Shown here: piece by piece, positions 27,101 to 39,463 of the stretch
How the letters are laid out: each line of letters begins with the position of its first letter
Position numbering within the stretch: position 1 is the stretch's first letter
Assembly: GCA_016758965.1 (NCBI GenBank)
Contig: JAEPRB010000009.1
Span: forward strand, 327,056-391,055
Origin: Circinella minor
Taxonomy: Eukaryota; Mucoromycota; Mucoromycetes; Mucorales; Lichtheimiaceae
Reading direction: 5' to 3'
DNA: 64,000 nucleotides
Position numbers and translations under genes: made by a program
Notes under the pieces: generated by a model
Database searches by the model: none
The model's input: the letters and a program-made list of their open reading frames with translations, nothing else
What the model was told of the DNA's origin: nothing

Positions 27101-27236
27101 ATATATATATATGTATATTCATAAAAAATAATCATTTTTTTCCTATAATTTATTTTTCCCAGTTATTCACTTGATCCTTTTTTTTATTGTTTTCCATAAT
27201 TAATCTTGGTTTTTACAACATTTAAGAAAAATAATT
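24186..27236. other. Gene-poor AT-rich interval, no gene recognised
   Basis: About 3 kb without a convincing gene on either strand. Frames such as 26453-26677 depend on poly-T and poly-A runs. No tRNA-like cloverleaf was recognised. The end of the interval contains a (TA)n run near 27096-27115 and the promoter of the transporter at 27237. Confidence 0.5.
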
Positions 27237-29205
27237 ATGTCCCAGTCATCAACAGAAGGCACAAATGAAAAGGCTGAAGTGATTCATGCCGATCCGGTAG
27301 AAATACAAAATAATGATAGTGATACCGAAAAAGGGGTGATATTTCAGACATGCTATGTCAAAAGTAAAGCAGAAAAAAAGTATCTCCGAAAGGTCAACCT
27401 TGCTTTTATTCCATTAGTAACTTGGATAGTTATGGTGCAGGTATATATATGCACCATATTTATTATTGCTGCTTGATGTATAGAAATTTCAGTACCTACA
27501 TTTAAAAATTTAAATTATTTGTAATTATTATTATTTATATCACAGTTCGCAGATAAGTCATCATTGGCAATCAGTGCAGTTCTAGGTATATATGAAGATA
27601 CACATATTACAGGGTCAGAATTCAGTTGGCTTGGCAGTATTTTTTTCTTGGGTTATTTGATTATGCAAATACTCAACCAAATCTTGGTTCAAAAGTTATC
27701 TATAAGACGATACCTTGGTGTCATGATTATTCTTTTTGGATTAGTAAGTAGTTATTATATTATTTTTATCACAATAACATTTAAACATAATAATTAATTA
27801 GTATTATCTATAAATACATGCATACAATAATAATAAAAGGTAATGCTGTTTACTTCATTGGCAAATACTTTTCCACAACTCTTGGCCTTGCGTTTCCTAT
27901 TGGGTGTATTTGAGGCGACATGCCTTCCGTGCATCTATATTATAGTTCCAAATCTTTATCGACGTGATGAACAAACCTTCTATTTCGGCATAGTAACCAT
28001 GTGCCAAGGAGTTGGCTCGATACTTGGAAATTTGGTAGCTGTAGGTGTATCTCAAATGGGAGGCCCTAGACTGGGTCTTCAAATGTGGAGGTGAGTAACA
28101 ATAACGAGAGAGTCATGTATAATCACGAGAAAAAACGATTTGAGATTGTGTTAACCATACGTACTTTTAAATAATACTAATCACAATAACAATAGATGGA
28201 ACCATATCATATTTGGTGCTTTTACTGTGGTACTCGGAATTCTGTGTTTCTTTTTCTTATTGGATGATCCACGGTCATGGATTTTACGACTTACAAAAGA
28301 GGAGCACGAAATTGTTGACAAGCGAACCAGAGATAATGCAGTCATTCGAAACAAACAAATTAAATATCGACACTTTCTCGAAGCCTTAAGAGAACCACGT
28401 TTATATTTAATTGGTATAGCTTCAGTTTGCATTAATATGCAAAATGGTGGTCTTCTAGTTTTTAGTGCTCAAATTATTCGTTCACTTGGAAGTTATACGG
28501 TAAATACGTACTTTTTTTTTTTTTGGAACTATGCTACTTCGATCCAGAATAAATAATAATACTAATAATAATATAGCCAACGGAATCCATACTTTTAAAA
28601 ATGCCTGGCGGTTTTGCCGCAGCAATTTTTATTATTTTAGCATCCATTATTGCACGTCGTATTCAACAAATTGCATATACTGGCATGTTCTTTTGCTTAG
28701 TAAGCTTGACCGGTGTTATTATTTTGGCAGCTGCTCCTCATGGTTCTGTTAAATTATTGGGTTACTATTTGAGCTGGGCAATGGGTGGTGCCGGTGTGAT
28801 GTTCATAAGTACGGTTGGTACAAATGTGAGTGGATATAGTAAAAAAATATTTTACAATAGCTTCCTTGTTATTTTTACCACAGTTGGAAACTTTATTGGC
28901 CCACTGGTACGTAGTTTTTTTTAGATATTATATTGATAAAAATGAATCAATTTTATTTCTTCTTTATTGGATAACTAATGCTCTAATAAATAAAGGTGAT
29001 GCTCGAACGTGAAGCTCCTACATACAAAACAGGTATGATCATCTACTGTATTGGAAACGGAATTGCATTTTGCTGTTTTATCGTCACACGATATTTTATG
29101 GCGAGGGAAAACAAGAAACGATTAGTCAATCCACCAGAAACCCCACTTGATGTAAATGGAGATTATACAGACCAAGAGGATAAAGGATTCATCTATAAAT
29201 TGTAA
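27237..29205 (+). CDS. MFS transporter, anion:cation symporter (Dal5/allantoate permease-like) family
   Basis: Six exons join in phase (27237-27440, 27546-27743, 27840-28090, 28196-28499, 28577-28906, 28996-29205) into about 498 residues. Family marks: KKYLRKVNLAFIPLVTWI before TM1, FADKSSLAISAVLGIYED, GSEFSWLGSIFFLGYLIMQ, LALRFLLGVFEATCLPCIY (TM4), YRRDEQTFYFGIVTMCQGVG, WNHIIFGAFTVVLGILCFF followed by LLDDPRSWILRLTKEEH, MQNGGLLVFSAQIIRSLG, and the C-terminal LEREAPTYKTG block. This family carries organic anions and small nitrogen compounds (allantoate, nicotinate, vitamins) at the plasma membrane; the substrate here is unknown. A degenerate copy of its 3' end lies at 32490-32695 and a broken paralogue at 60920-61795. 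Confidence 0.92.
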
Positions 29206-29749
29206 TTATGATATTATTCTTATCTATTGTATTTCCACAAGTAATTATTCAACCATAATAATATTAGTCTTACTCCTCGTTTATCAATGTAAATTGAACA
29301 TAATATTGATATATCATATTGATTTTTAAATACATTTATACCACAATTATTGTTACTATGCCTACAATAAATAACAACACCCTAAATAAAGTTAGGTGTA
29401 GCCTGGAAGTTAAATTTGGCCATACAAAATAATAGGCCACAGTTTTAAATTAAGCTACCTAAACGGAATTGAACTATACCAAATCAATTCAAGCAACATG
29501 CCAAAACTAGTGTTCTCAAAAAAGATTATTATTGTCATATCCGTGCTATTTTACTACATGTTTGTGAAGTTCCTGTTGTTGACCAATAGATGATAACATT
29601 ATAATGACAATGATAATAACTGGTTTAGAGTATCAAAGATATAAATGAATTAGATTACTCTTCGTCCAAAATGATGTAGCATTAACAAGTTTATTAAAAT
29701 AAACAATGTATGTACTTTGACATTAATTGGGTCACCTGCATAATCAACT
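29206..29749. other. 3' flank of the transporter, no gene recognised
   Basis: It holds the 3' UTR of the transporter. Part of it (to about 29395) is what recurs in degenerate form at 32590-32695. No gene was seen. Confidence 0.5.
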
Positions 29750-30449
29750 ATCATTCAGCGTCCTCAAGGACACGTAATTCGTTTATCAAGGGACGAAATA
29801 AACTGTAAATGTTCTACCACTATGATCTGCAGGGATTATGGCGACTTGTATCATGTTTTGCGCCTTGTATCTATTTGATAATAATACAATATTGGATAAG
29901 TAATTGTGAAAGAGTATGAATAATACCAGTATATACTTGAATATAAAAAATAATAGTAGATAATTGCCTTTCAAGTGGAGGGAGCGACAGAAAAACCAAG
30001 TGAACAATTGTTAGCCTGGAATTTCCGCCTTTGAATGGAGTGAACCCATCCACAAATAAAGATACAGCAAGGTCAAGATTGGCAGGTGACTGGTTTGGAA
30101 AGAGAGTTGGTTTGAGTGATTGATATACGGATCCATCAAATATATCGGTTAATATTCCTGGGTCAGCTTCGTGGTTTATTTTCTCATAGATAGATTCACG
30201 AATATCGGTATCCGCAATAAACATCGCCAGTTGTCTTGATAATGGGAAATATGACATAGTTTCGATTGGGCTTCCATTAGGTTTGAACTGGGACATCTTA
30301 CATTTGCAAGGATCTGTTGAGTTTAGCGGGAAAAGCCGGCAATGTTTAGGACATATGCGATATTTGGTCTCCTTGACATTGAACATACGTTCTAGACGCG
30401 CCTCGCTCTTAGCTGGTGAATATAAAGATACATTTTCTGAAATTCTCAT
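29750..30449 (-). pseudogene. CACTA (tnp2-type) transposase, N-terminal fragment, broken
   Basis: The minus frame from 30449 encodes the Cys-rich N-terminal part of a tnp2-like protein: YRICPKHCRLFP, DPCKCKMSQFKPNG, MSYFPLSRQLAMF, DIFDGSVYQSLKPTLFP, NLDLAVSLFVDGFTPFKGGN and HLVFLSLPPLERQ, the region leading into the DDE-type catalytic core. The frame then degenerates. Further downstream, frame-shifted NRYKAQNMIQVAIIPADH and FVPLINELRVLEDAE follow. The catalytic core itself is missing. It is not the missing half of the fragment at 13340-14728 in any simple way, because both carry Cys-rich pieces. Confidence 0.65.
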
Positions 30450-32489
30450 TAATAAAAATACAGTAGATCAGATTTATATAAATAAATTTAATGTAATTCA
30501 TACCCTGTACTCATGGTGGAAAATCTGGCCTGATGTTTCTTGCTGCTATCACCATATCAAATTTGCTCTAGTAAATATAAGCATCCGTCAAATTATGGAC
30601 TAAATCGTGTGTCTCCCAAATTCTATAACTACAATATTTACAGATTGAAGATCCAAATACTGATCATCCATCGGCTGTGACCTCATATCACCATATCTTA
30701 TAATATATCAAAAAGTTTTATATGCTTACCAAAGGAAAAATGAACACTATTACATCAGGATCGCTGCCGTCGTCTTTCTTTTTGGGGACAAAAGGTCGGA
30801 TAAAATTAATAATAGTAACTTGGCAAGCTTCATCTGATATCTCTGTAGAAGCATAAACAGCTTTTTGGACATCATTAGCTGTTACACGATGCTCAATTTA
30901 TGAAGACATGGTTATGGTTGATATGAACAATCCCACTGTTCATAGGCTCGTACATCCCATTTATCAACATAGTAGGTTTTGAACCATGTGATAAATTGAC
31001 GTTGGGAATCTTTGAAATTCAGCAAGAAAATTACCAAGTGCATGAAGCTGTTCTATATTTTTTTTTTGTATACATGAGTTTCTTTAAGCGCCATCTGATA
31101 TGTGCTTTTGCCTCACTTGGTGTTCTACTACATACCTTAACAGTTTTTCGTTAGTCATATAAATATAAAAAAGATATACACATATCTGCATGTTTTAGCA
31201 AAAGTTCTAAATAATCTTGCTGATTCAGCATCACTGCAATGTTATGCTATAGTACCTCTTGTATTTTCTGTTCCAGGGTTAGTCCTAAATTAGCATTACC
31301 GTTGACTTGATCTTGATTCTAACTTAATACCCAATAATTAGCAACAGCCATAAAAGTTACTTTGATGAGAAAAACATTCGGATAATAATTACATCTCAAT
31401 AAATGCAAAATAATACTTCCGTCTTCATTTTTTATTTTTATTGCTGAGTGTGAATTAATGCTGATAATATGCATCCAAAGCTCGCTCACAATGAAATTCA
31501 CTCCAGAAGTTATAATAATCAACTTTATTCAAGGGAATGACTAGGGATGCGCCAATTTTGAAACGGTATCTTAATAACATAGCCTTTTATCTAAATATTC
31601 ACAATATCATTAATAATTATTGACAATATACTGTACGTTTAACGTATTTTGTGAATTGAGCATTACAGTTACTTTCTCTTTCTACGTACGTACGTAGCCA
31701 TAAAACATACTCAAAAAATCGCTAACAAGTATAAAAATATATTGTAACTATACAACAAAGAACGCAATAACGAAGAGACAAAGTAAGCATTACAGTATAG
31801 ATTAAGAAGTGGTATTAAACGTCTTATATTTATAATAATACTACTGTGGATTATGTTTGTGTGATAATGGCTCTTTTTTTTCTTTACTTACTCTCCTATT
31901 TACCATTTTCTTTTTTTTTCTTTCGCTTTAATAACCTTTAACCTGCGCTAATCCAGTATGCAGGCCCCTTTGTTCCAAGGGACTTTTTATATGGCCCTAT
32001 GTTTAACGGAGGTACGTAGGCAATAAAGCTCATTAATCAAAGATGGAAATAAATGTTTTTATCAAACTGAAATTAATCCAATAAATCGGTTTTTTTTGTT
32101 GCTAGTTATACTCACAGTGTATTTGCTCTCTTAAAAAATGTTTTTTGGTAATTGCTTGATTATCATATTTGCTGGATTTACAGGACCTCACGTTATTAAT
32201 TACCACCTCCATCAGCAATGAAATTATGGCGCATTCTATTTTGTTAAGCTACGACTTTTTTTTTTTTTTTTGCCAGAACAACACCGATTTTGTACCTTTA
32301 TAAAGGTTCCTATCATTCTTGGCTTTAATTTGTTAACCCCGTTCATTTTTGTCGTACGTATATTAATATTAAGAGCAAGCTTTTGGAATTCTTATTTATC
32401 TCGATTGCTTTCTTTGATGGGGGTGGGGGGTTTACATTCGACTCATAAAAAAATGATCATTGGATTATTATTGTTTTCAAAAAGTAATA
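30450..32489. other. Mobile-element debris, not assigned
   Basis: On the minus strand two protein-like stretches are seen: about 30735-30895 (VTANDVQKAVYASTEISDEA, then FIRPFVPKKKDDGSDPDV) and about 30920-31030 in another frame (QRQFITWFKTYYVDKWDV). They look like decayed transposon protein, but I cannot name the family. 31050-32489 shows no gene, only AT-rich DNA with homopolymer runs. Confidence 0.3.
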
Positions 32490-32695
32490 ATATATACGAT
32501 ATTTTATGGCGAGAGAAAACAAGAAACAATTGACCAAATTCACTGGAAACCTCACTTGGATGTATTTATTTATGAATTCTAATTATGATATTACTTTTAT
32601 CTATTGTATTTTCTCAAGTAATTATTTATATAAACTCAACGTAAATGAATTGATATCACACTTATTGTTACTATGCCCTTACACCCTGAATAAAA
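32490..32695 (+). pseudogene. Degenerate copy of the 3' end of the 27-kb transporter
   Basis: The stretch starting ACGATATTTTATGGCGAGAG and the peptide MARENKKQL correspond to 29084 onward (RYFMARENKKRLVNPPETPLD). Homology continues through the stop region and 3' flank of the functional gene (to about 29395), including the TCTATTGTATTT and TTATTGTTACTATGCC blocks. About 45 bases covering the last codons are deleted or replaced. It has no upstream transporter exons, so it is a partial duplicate of a gene tail in the same orientation, about 3.4 kb downstream and directly before the mL59 gene. Confidence 0.8.
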
Positions 32696-32832
32696 TTTAT
32701 AGTTGTTCAAAAAAGGAACCAACCGATATGTCAATTTTTCAAAGTCCACAACCTTTAAACGAAAACAAAAACTTTCCCTAACATTTTTTTTTTATTTTTT
32801 ATTATACCGACAATAATAATATATAACAAAAC

Positions 32833-33323
32833 ATGGCTAGCAAACGAGTATTTTCAGAACAAATCTTGGCACGATTGACAAAGCCATTGACAGAAGCTGA
32901 TGTCAAGCCACAATTTATTTTTAATGAAGCTAAACAAAAGAGTTTCTGGAGACCTCCTCAGGTTAGCTTAAGAGTTCAAAATGATTTACGCAAGGCATGC
33001 ATTCAACAAGGTATCGATCCACTTTCCATTGGCTTGCCTTTTGTACAACCACGAAAACCACTTCGAACAAAACCCAACAAACTCGAAAAACACGAACGTA
33101 CACGTGCAGAACGTCAAGAAACAATTCGCAAAAATGTCGAGAAAATGCCAGAAACCATTCAAGCTTGGAAGGAGGTAACAGAAAAAATTGTTTTATATGT
33201 GTTGGATATAAGCACACGTTTTTATATGTTGGAGAAAAGGATACTTACTCTTATTATTTATTTATTTTTTAATAGGACAAACTCAAGGAAGCAGCAAAAC
33301 AAAAATCATCATTGCCGTTCTAA
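32833..33323 (+). CDS. Mitochondrial large ribosomal subunit protein mL59 (Mrpl25-like)
   Basis: Two exons (32833-33174, 33276-33323) encode 129 residues. The fungal mL59 signature is seen: KSFWRPPQVSLRVQNDLRKA, then PFVQPRKPLRTKPNKLEK and the basic helical ERTRAERQETIRKNVEKMP, finishing DKLKEAAKQKSSLPF. mL59 is a fungal-specific protein of the mitoribosome large subunit. Length fits the family. The open frame reading on past 33174 is intron. It converges with ATG6, the two stops being about 190 bp apart. Confidence 0.85.
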
Positions 33324-33511
33324 AGAAAAAAAAAAGTACTATAATATATTATATAAAAACACATGGCCACATACAACACATATTCTCTCTGTTTTTCTCT
33401 TTCTCTCTTTGTATAGATTCGCAATAATAATAAAAAGAAGCATTATTTTTTATTCATTTAATAATAACCCAGTGATATACAATTATACAATTATAATAAT
33501 AAAAATAGTTT

Positions 33512-35455
33512 CTATGATTCTTCAACAGCAACATTAGCTCTACTAGCAAATACAAGAACCCATTTCATATTGGTCAACATGTATTTCAATGCTTTTGTCC
33601 ATAGTTCATCTTGATTGAATTGAACTCGTATCGATAAATCACCAATTTTATCCTTATGAATACGATAAGGGAAACGCAAGCTTCTATCTCGTTCTTCAGC
33701 AAAATCTGTTAATTGTTTAAGACAATTTAAAATAGCAACCATCGCATGGTCCAGTCGTCGATTTAAAAACATTCGATTTAATCCAAATTCATTTGATCCA
33801 TACCTATATATTTCATATACACAATAACTATAAGTATCCTTTGAAAAGAAAAACAACGCATCTGACAACAAGCACATGAAACTTACAATTCATAGGATAA
33901 AACAGTATCGCCATCCACTTTTTCTACTCGAGAGAAAGACCCCATAGGTACTAGTCGATATCTATTTAAGACAAAAAAAAAAGAATAACTAATTAGTATT
34001 GTTCGGTTTTTTATTTATTTATTTTTGAAATTTAAATCCATAATAAAATAAACATACGTATGGAATTGAAATTTGAGTTTATTGGCAACAGTATATAACA
34101 ATAATAACGTTTGACCCCAAGCAGCGTTTATTTCACTCCACTCTACCTAATTTATAAATAATCAAAAATTTAGTATAAATTCATATATCTATTCAACCAT
34201 ATTTTCTTTTTTATATTAATAATCATAACAACAAGATGACCCTATTACCGGTTGAGAACTAAGTCGACCTAATCTAAATCCATTAATTGTGCCAAATGGA
34301 CCTTCTTGGGAAATAGAAAAAGCATCATTATACACGACTGTCTTTTGCAATCTTTCATATTGTTTGACATCATGATCGTATTTAAGATTAATGGAGGCTC
34401 GTTCGCTTTGATAATTTTCCAACTTGAGTTCATAATCATTATATTGTTCCCAAAATTGATGTTCACGATTTTCCAAGGATTTCATTTCTGCTTCCAATTC
34501 TTCCATTTCTTTATTTACCGCTTCGTGTTCTTCTTTTGCTTTGGCTAGATCTGATAATGCCTCTTGTTCAGCTAATTTCAATTCATGTACTTGTTGTTCC
34601 AACTCTTTGAGTTCATCATCTGTAATACGTCCTTCTTTGACTTTTTCCAAGTATTCAATGTAACAATCACGTTCCAATCCAACATCTTCCAATTGTTTTT
34701 CAAGACTTTCCAATAACATATCGGTACATTCTTGACACATTGGATGATCAACACTAGATCGCGACGACATGACGTTAAATAAACGACCTGCAACACGAAG
34801 CCGATGAGATAAACTATTATTACGTGATGCATTATTATCATTCGTCGTTATTGAAGATGGTTGTGCGGAACTATTACTATTATTATGATTATTTGATCTC
34901 GTGATTTGTTGTTGCTGTGAAGATGATACAGAGAAAGAGGATGATCCTACTGTACTTGTTTGCCCCACTTGTCCTGTTGTAGTCGTAGCAGTAGTTGGTG
35001 TTCCTGACGTTGAAGGAGATAACGAACTACTACTTGTAGTATTTTGACCACCGAGTTGTGAACGTGTTAAAACGACAAACGATTCCGACGGTAAAGGAAA
35101 ACTTTCTTTTTGTTGTTGCTGTTGTTTCTTGGTAGTAGTTGATTTTACATTACTTTTAATGCCGACAAGTCTTTTACTAACAGGTTCAACTGTATCGGTA
35201 TATCGTGCTTTACTTCGTCGTAATTGTTGTTGGTATTGTTCTTCAGCTGAAAGCGGAGCTATATACAACAGATAGAAAAAAGTTAAATTCATGTCTGCGT
35301 ACATCTCTCCCATCGTTTATATAAAAGAAACAGAAAAAAAAAAGGTAAAGTATATTGTATTTACCTACAAGTAACTCAGTTGCAGCTGAATCGAGATCAT
35401 TGAGGGTATCATCAATACGTAATGGTTGTTTGCATCGTTGACAATTGAATGCCAT
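33512..35455 (-). CDS. ATG6: Beclin 1 / Atg6 / Vps30 autophagy protein
   Basis: Atg6 is a subunit of the class III PI3-kinase complexes that make PI3P for autophagy and vacuolar sorting. About five exons give roughly 540 residues. Exon 1 (35455-35365) has [16 protein letters not shown] with a CxxC; a second CxxC follows at [19 protein letters not shown]. Between them lies a Ser/Thr/Gln/Asn-rich insertion of about 120 residues containing SFVVLTRSQ. Then comes a long acidic coiled coil and the BARA domain: [31 protein letters not shown] joined to [54 protein letters not shown] and [20 protein letters not shown]. The donor after SSQP at about 34250 and the next exon at about 34147 restore the family sequence. 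It is divergent from NOP56. Confidence 0.95.
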
Positions 35456-36418
35456 AGTTTTTAAGTGAAATAAAAAAAAAGGTATAAGCTCGGAAAAAGA
35501 TGTATTTCTTATTCCCCGCAGCATATTATGTTTTGCTGCATTATAAACTTCTCTGTTTATCAGCAGATCAATCAAACCCACCCTACTTATAAAATCATCA
35601 TTTATCGTGATAATTGGAATTATTTTGTCACTCGTCCTTTTCTTTGTAGATTTGATAAAATAGTCTTTCACACACCCTGTTCAAATGATTATCGATGATC
35701 TGGTAACACATGGATTATTATGAAAAAAAATGCTAAAAAAGCTTACTTTTATTCCATATCTCCTCGAAACAAACCGTAACACTATTACCGATGTTGCTAA
35801 TTTTTTTTTCGGAAGATAGTTATGTTATAATTATGAGGTTCAAAGCCATGCCTTTTTACATTCTTTGAGCTATATCATTGCATTTTGCTGCTACTTGACC
35901 ATAATAATAATACTTCCATCATTATAACCCAAATCTTCTTTTTTTTTTCTTATCAAAAAGAAAGACCTTTCACTGGTTTATAATACATTACATATAGTTT
36001 AATATATTCTATAGCAACAAGTGACAAGTGCAGAATAAATCTTCAGTCATGGAATATTAAGCATCAGCCGCTTAATATGACTCTTTGAAAATATATAAAG
36101 TATGAAATAAATAATTATAAATCTACTATCTTATTAATTGTTATATCTTTGAAAAAAAATTATTTACTTGACTACAATATTACCATAGCAACCACTTTAA
36201 TACGGGTGGAGTATTTTCATGCCTTTTTGAGTAACACAAGCTTTCTTTTTTTTTGGGGGGGGGCTCTCTTGCCCGCCCAACTTTTTGGTGGCTTTGATTT
36301 AACAGAGCCACCAAGACCGACTGGTTCGCAAACGAAAGAAAAAAAAAAGTTGGAAACAACAGTTTTTTTTTTTTTTCTTGTTCCGCCATTCTCTCTACCA
36401 TATTCATTTAATTCAACC
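35456..36418. promoter_or_regulatory. Divergent intergenic region between ATG6 and NOP56
   Basis: About 0.96 kb should contain both promoters and 5' UTRs. It has poly-T and poly-A runs (35940-35950, 36365-36380), a G8 run at about 36255-36262, and a pyrimidine-rich stretch just before the NOP56 start. No gene was seen; the frames across 36149-36454 on both strands are shadows of these runs. Confidence 0.45.
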
Positions 36419-38245
36419 ATGGTATGTTTATATAACATATTATATAATTTGTAGTTTTTTTTATTTCAACATGTTTTAATAACATAATTTATTCACTTTT
36501 AATGTATATAGGCAACCCACGTGTTGTTTGAATCAGCTTCCGGCTACGCTTTATTCGAACGAGTTCAGTCTGAAGAGATTGGTGCTAAATTAGAACAAGT
36601 TCAAAAGAACGTTTCAGATCTTGCCAAATTCGGTCAAACTGTTAAGCTCAAGTCATTCTCTCCCTTTAAGAGTGCTGCCGATGCTTTGGAAAATGCTAAC
36701 GATGTTTCCGAAGGTAAAAAAAAAAAATCAACAATGACTAAAAAAGAAAACTTTTTGACAAGCCCGCACTTTATGTGTCAAAATTAAAATTCGTTTGAAT
36801 GAAAAAAACAAACCAACCAAAAAAAAAATTCTCTTATTTTTCTGATATATTAGGTATTGTCAACGATTCACTCAAGGCATTCCTTGAATTAAACTTACCA
36901 AAGCCTGGTAAGAAGAGCAAGGTTCAATTGGGTGTATCCGAAAAGAACTTGGCTGGTGCTATCAAAGGCGAATGTGGATTCGAATGTACTACCGATGAAG
37001 TTGTACAAGAATTAGTCCGTGGTATTCGTTTATGGTCTGACAAATTGTTGGCTCAATTGAAGGAAGGTGATCTTGAAAAAGCTCAATTAGGTTTGGGTCA
37101 CAGTTACTCTCGTGCCAAGGTAAAGTTCAACGTCAACCGTTCCGATAACATGATCATTCAAGCCATTGCTCTTTTGGATCAATTGGATAAAGATGTCAAT
37201 ACCTTTGCTATGCGTGTCAAAGAATGGTACTCTTGGCATTTCCCTGAATTGGTCAAGATTGTTAGTGATAACTACAAATATGCCAAGTTGGTTAAGGTTA
37301 TCAAGAACAAAGCTGATATCAAAGAAGAACATTTGGAACCTATTGCTGAAATTGTAGATGAAGATGAAAGTATTGCACAACAAATTATTGATGCTGCTCG
37401 TGCTTCCATGGGTACCGATATCTCACCCGTCGATATGATCAACGTTTTGAACTTTGCCGACCGTGTCATTAGTTTGGCTGATTACCGTAAGAAGTTACAT
37501 GAATACTTGATCTCCAAGATGAGTCATGTTGCTCCTAACTTGGCTGCTTTGATTGGTGAAGTCGTTGGTGCTCGTTTAATTTCTCATGCTGGTTCTCTTA
37601 CAAACTTGTCGAAATATCCTGCTTCCACTCTTCAAATTTTGGGTGCTGAAAAGGCTCTTTTCCGTGCTTTGAAGACAAAGGGTAATACTCCCAAGTATGG
37701 TCTTATTTATAACTCTTCCTTCATTGGTCGTGCTGGTACCAAGAACAAGGGTCGTATGTCTCGTTACCTTGCTAACAAATGTACTATTGCTTCCCGTATC
37801 GATTGTTTCACAGGTATGAAATACTTTTTTTTAAAAAAAAAATTCAATGAAAAAAATATATGTAGAAGGATTGAAAAGTTAACTTTTAATAATTAATTAT
37901 TTAGATCTTCCTTCTGATAAGTTTGGTCAAGCACTTCGACAACAAGTTGAAGAACGTTTAGCATTCTTTGATTCTGGAGCTACACCTGAAAAGAATGTTG
38001 ATGTTATGAAGCGTGTTATTGATTCAATTGATGATGATGAAGAAGTTGCAGTACCAGAAGAACCAGTTAAGGCTGGTGTTAAGCGTACTGCTGAAGAACC
38101 TGCTGAAGAAGCTACAAAGGAAAAGAAGGCAAAGAAGGATAAGAAGGAAAAGAAGGATAAATCTGAAAAGAAGGATAAGTCTGAAAAGAAAGAAAAGAAG
38201 GAAAAGAAGGAGAAAAAGGAAAAGAAGAAGAAGAATAAGGATTAA
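36419..38245 (+). CDS. NOP56: Nucleolar protein NOP56 (box C/D snoRNP core)
   Basis: NOP56 with NOP58, fibrillarin and Snu13 forms box C/D snoRNPs that 2'-O-methylate rRNA in the nucleolus. Four exons (36419-36421, 36512-36713, 36854-37813, 37905-38245) give about 501 residues. The first coding exon is only the ATG, split from [18 protein letters not shown] by an intron starting right after it. NOP5-N domain: [19 protein letters not shown] and [18 protein letters not shown]. Nop domain: [90 protein letters not shown] and [12 protein letters not shown]. The tail is a long Lys/Glu repeat. The NOP5-N wording favours NOP56 over NOP58. Confidence 0.95.
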
Positions 38246-39463
38246 GTTATTTAATAGTTTTCATTCACATAAATTTTCCTCACTTAAAAAATCTCTCTTA
38301 TCTCTTTTTTTTTTATCGATCTGCTGTTTTTCCCATCCCCCATTTATTCATGTAAAACTCAAAACTACAACAACCTTTTTTTACGCATTTATCTTTTTTA
38401 TATTTTTTTCTTCGTTTTTATAGTGCTTTTTTTTTACTCTTTTCTCTATATTATTTTTTTTGCATTGCATCCCAAAACAACTTGTATACAAATTAAACTT
38501 TTTTTATCTTTTTTGATGTAATTTATGATTGTTAAGAGTTTTTTTTTTTTTTTTTTTTATATCAAATCATGTTTTTAACGTGCAGTATATTATTTATATT
38601 TATATATGATTCATGTTTATCATTCATTATATATATAAACTGTGGATCTAATGGTAATGATGCAAAGATATGCTATAACATGTGATTGCTGTTATTATTA
38701 TAAAAAGGAAACGGTTGAGGAGAACAAGAAAAAGTGATATGACATAATATTTGAAAGGATCGTTTCACAAAAGGGAAAAAAGGGGTGGCAACCAACGTCT
38801 TTTTAATCTGTCAAAAGTTTTGATATACAATGTTGAAATATATGGAGGTATATACAAACAATATATCATAGTCAAATATGTCTTTTATTGTAATAAGCCA
38901 ATTTATGGGCTGAGTGACCTAATAGATAATTATATAAGTTTAATAGAATTTCTATTGCCAACTTCTGCTCTATGGTTTATAACATAAAAAGTTACTAATT
39001 GGCGTAAAAAAAATCAGGGATGAAGAAAGAAGGAGAGAGAGAGAGAAGGGGGGGGTGAAGGGTTGTTATATAAATACTTAATTTATTAATATTAAAAGCG
39101 TGTTTAGTTAAAAAAAATGGGACTCATGATTACGTATAATTAAGAGAAGGCTTATGGAATGAAAAAAAAATACAAATTCATTGTATCACGAGATCTCTTT
39201 ATGTGCTGTAAATGTTGTACTTTTTAAAAAATGCCACTGCATTTTTATTTGGTTTCATATTTTTTTTTTTGTGTTCAGGATGCCGAGAAAATCTTTCTTT
39301 CTTTCTTTTTCTCTTTTTTTTTTTTTTCTCTTTTTTTTTTTTTTCCTTTATTTTTTCCTTTTTACGTACACTTACACTTATACAGAAAGATTTACACGAA
39401 TACAAATCAAATACTTCTTTAAACAAATATTTTTTTTTATATCTTTATGATTTTATTATAATA
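38246..39463. other. NOP56 3' flank and 5' region of the START-like gene
   Basis: It contains long T runs (38540-38558), a GA-rich/G-rich stretch at 39030-39060 and a near-continuous pyrimidine tract at 39290-39362, just before the next gene. The pyrimidine tract keeps frames open on both strands, which explains the Phe- and Lys-rich translations there. No gene was seen. Confidence 0.5.

Noticed and set aside
39212..39463. N-terminal extension of the START-like protein
   Set aside because: The frame is open only because of a pyrimidine tract giving poly-Phe/Ser on one strand and poly-Lys on the other; the ATG at 39464 precedes the conserved part.
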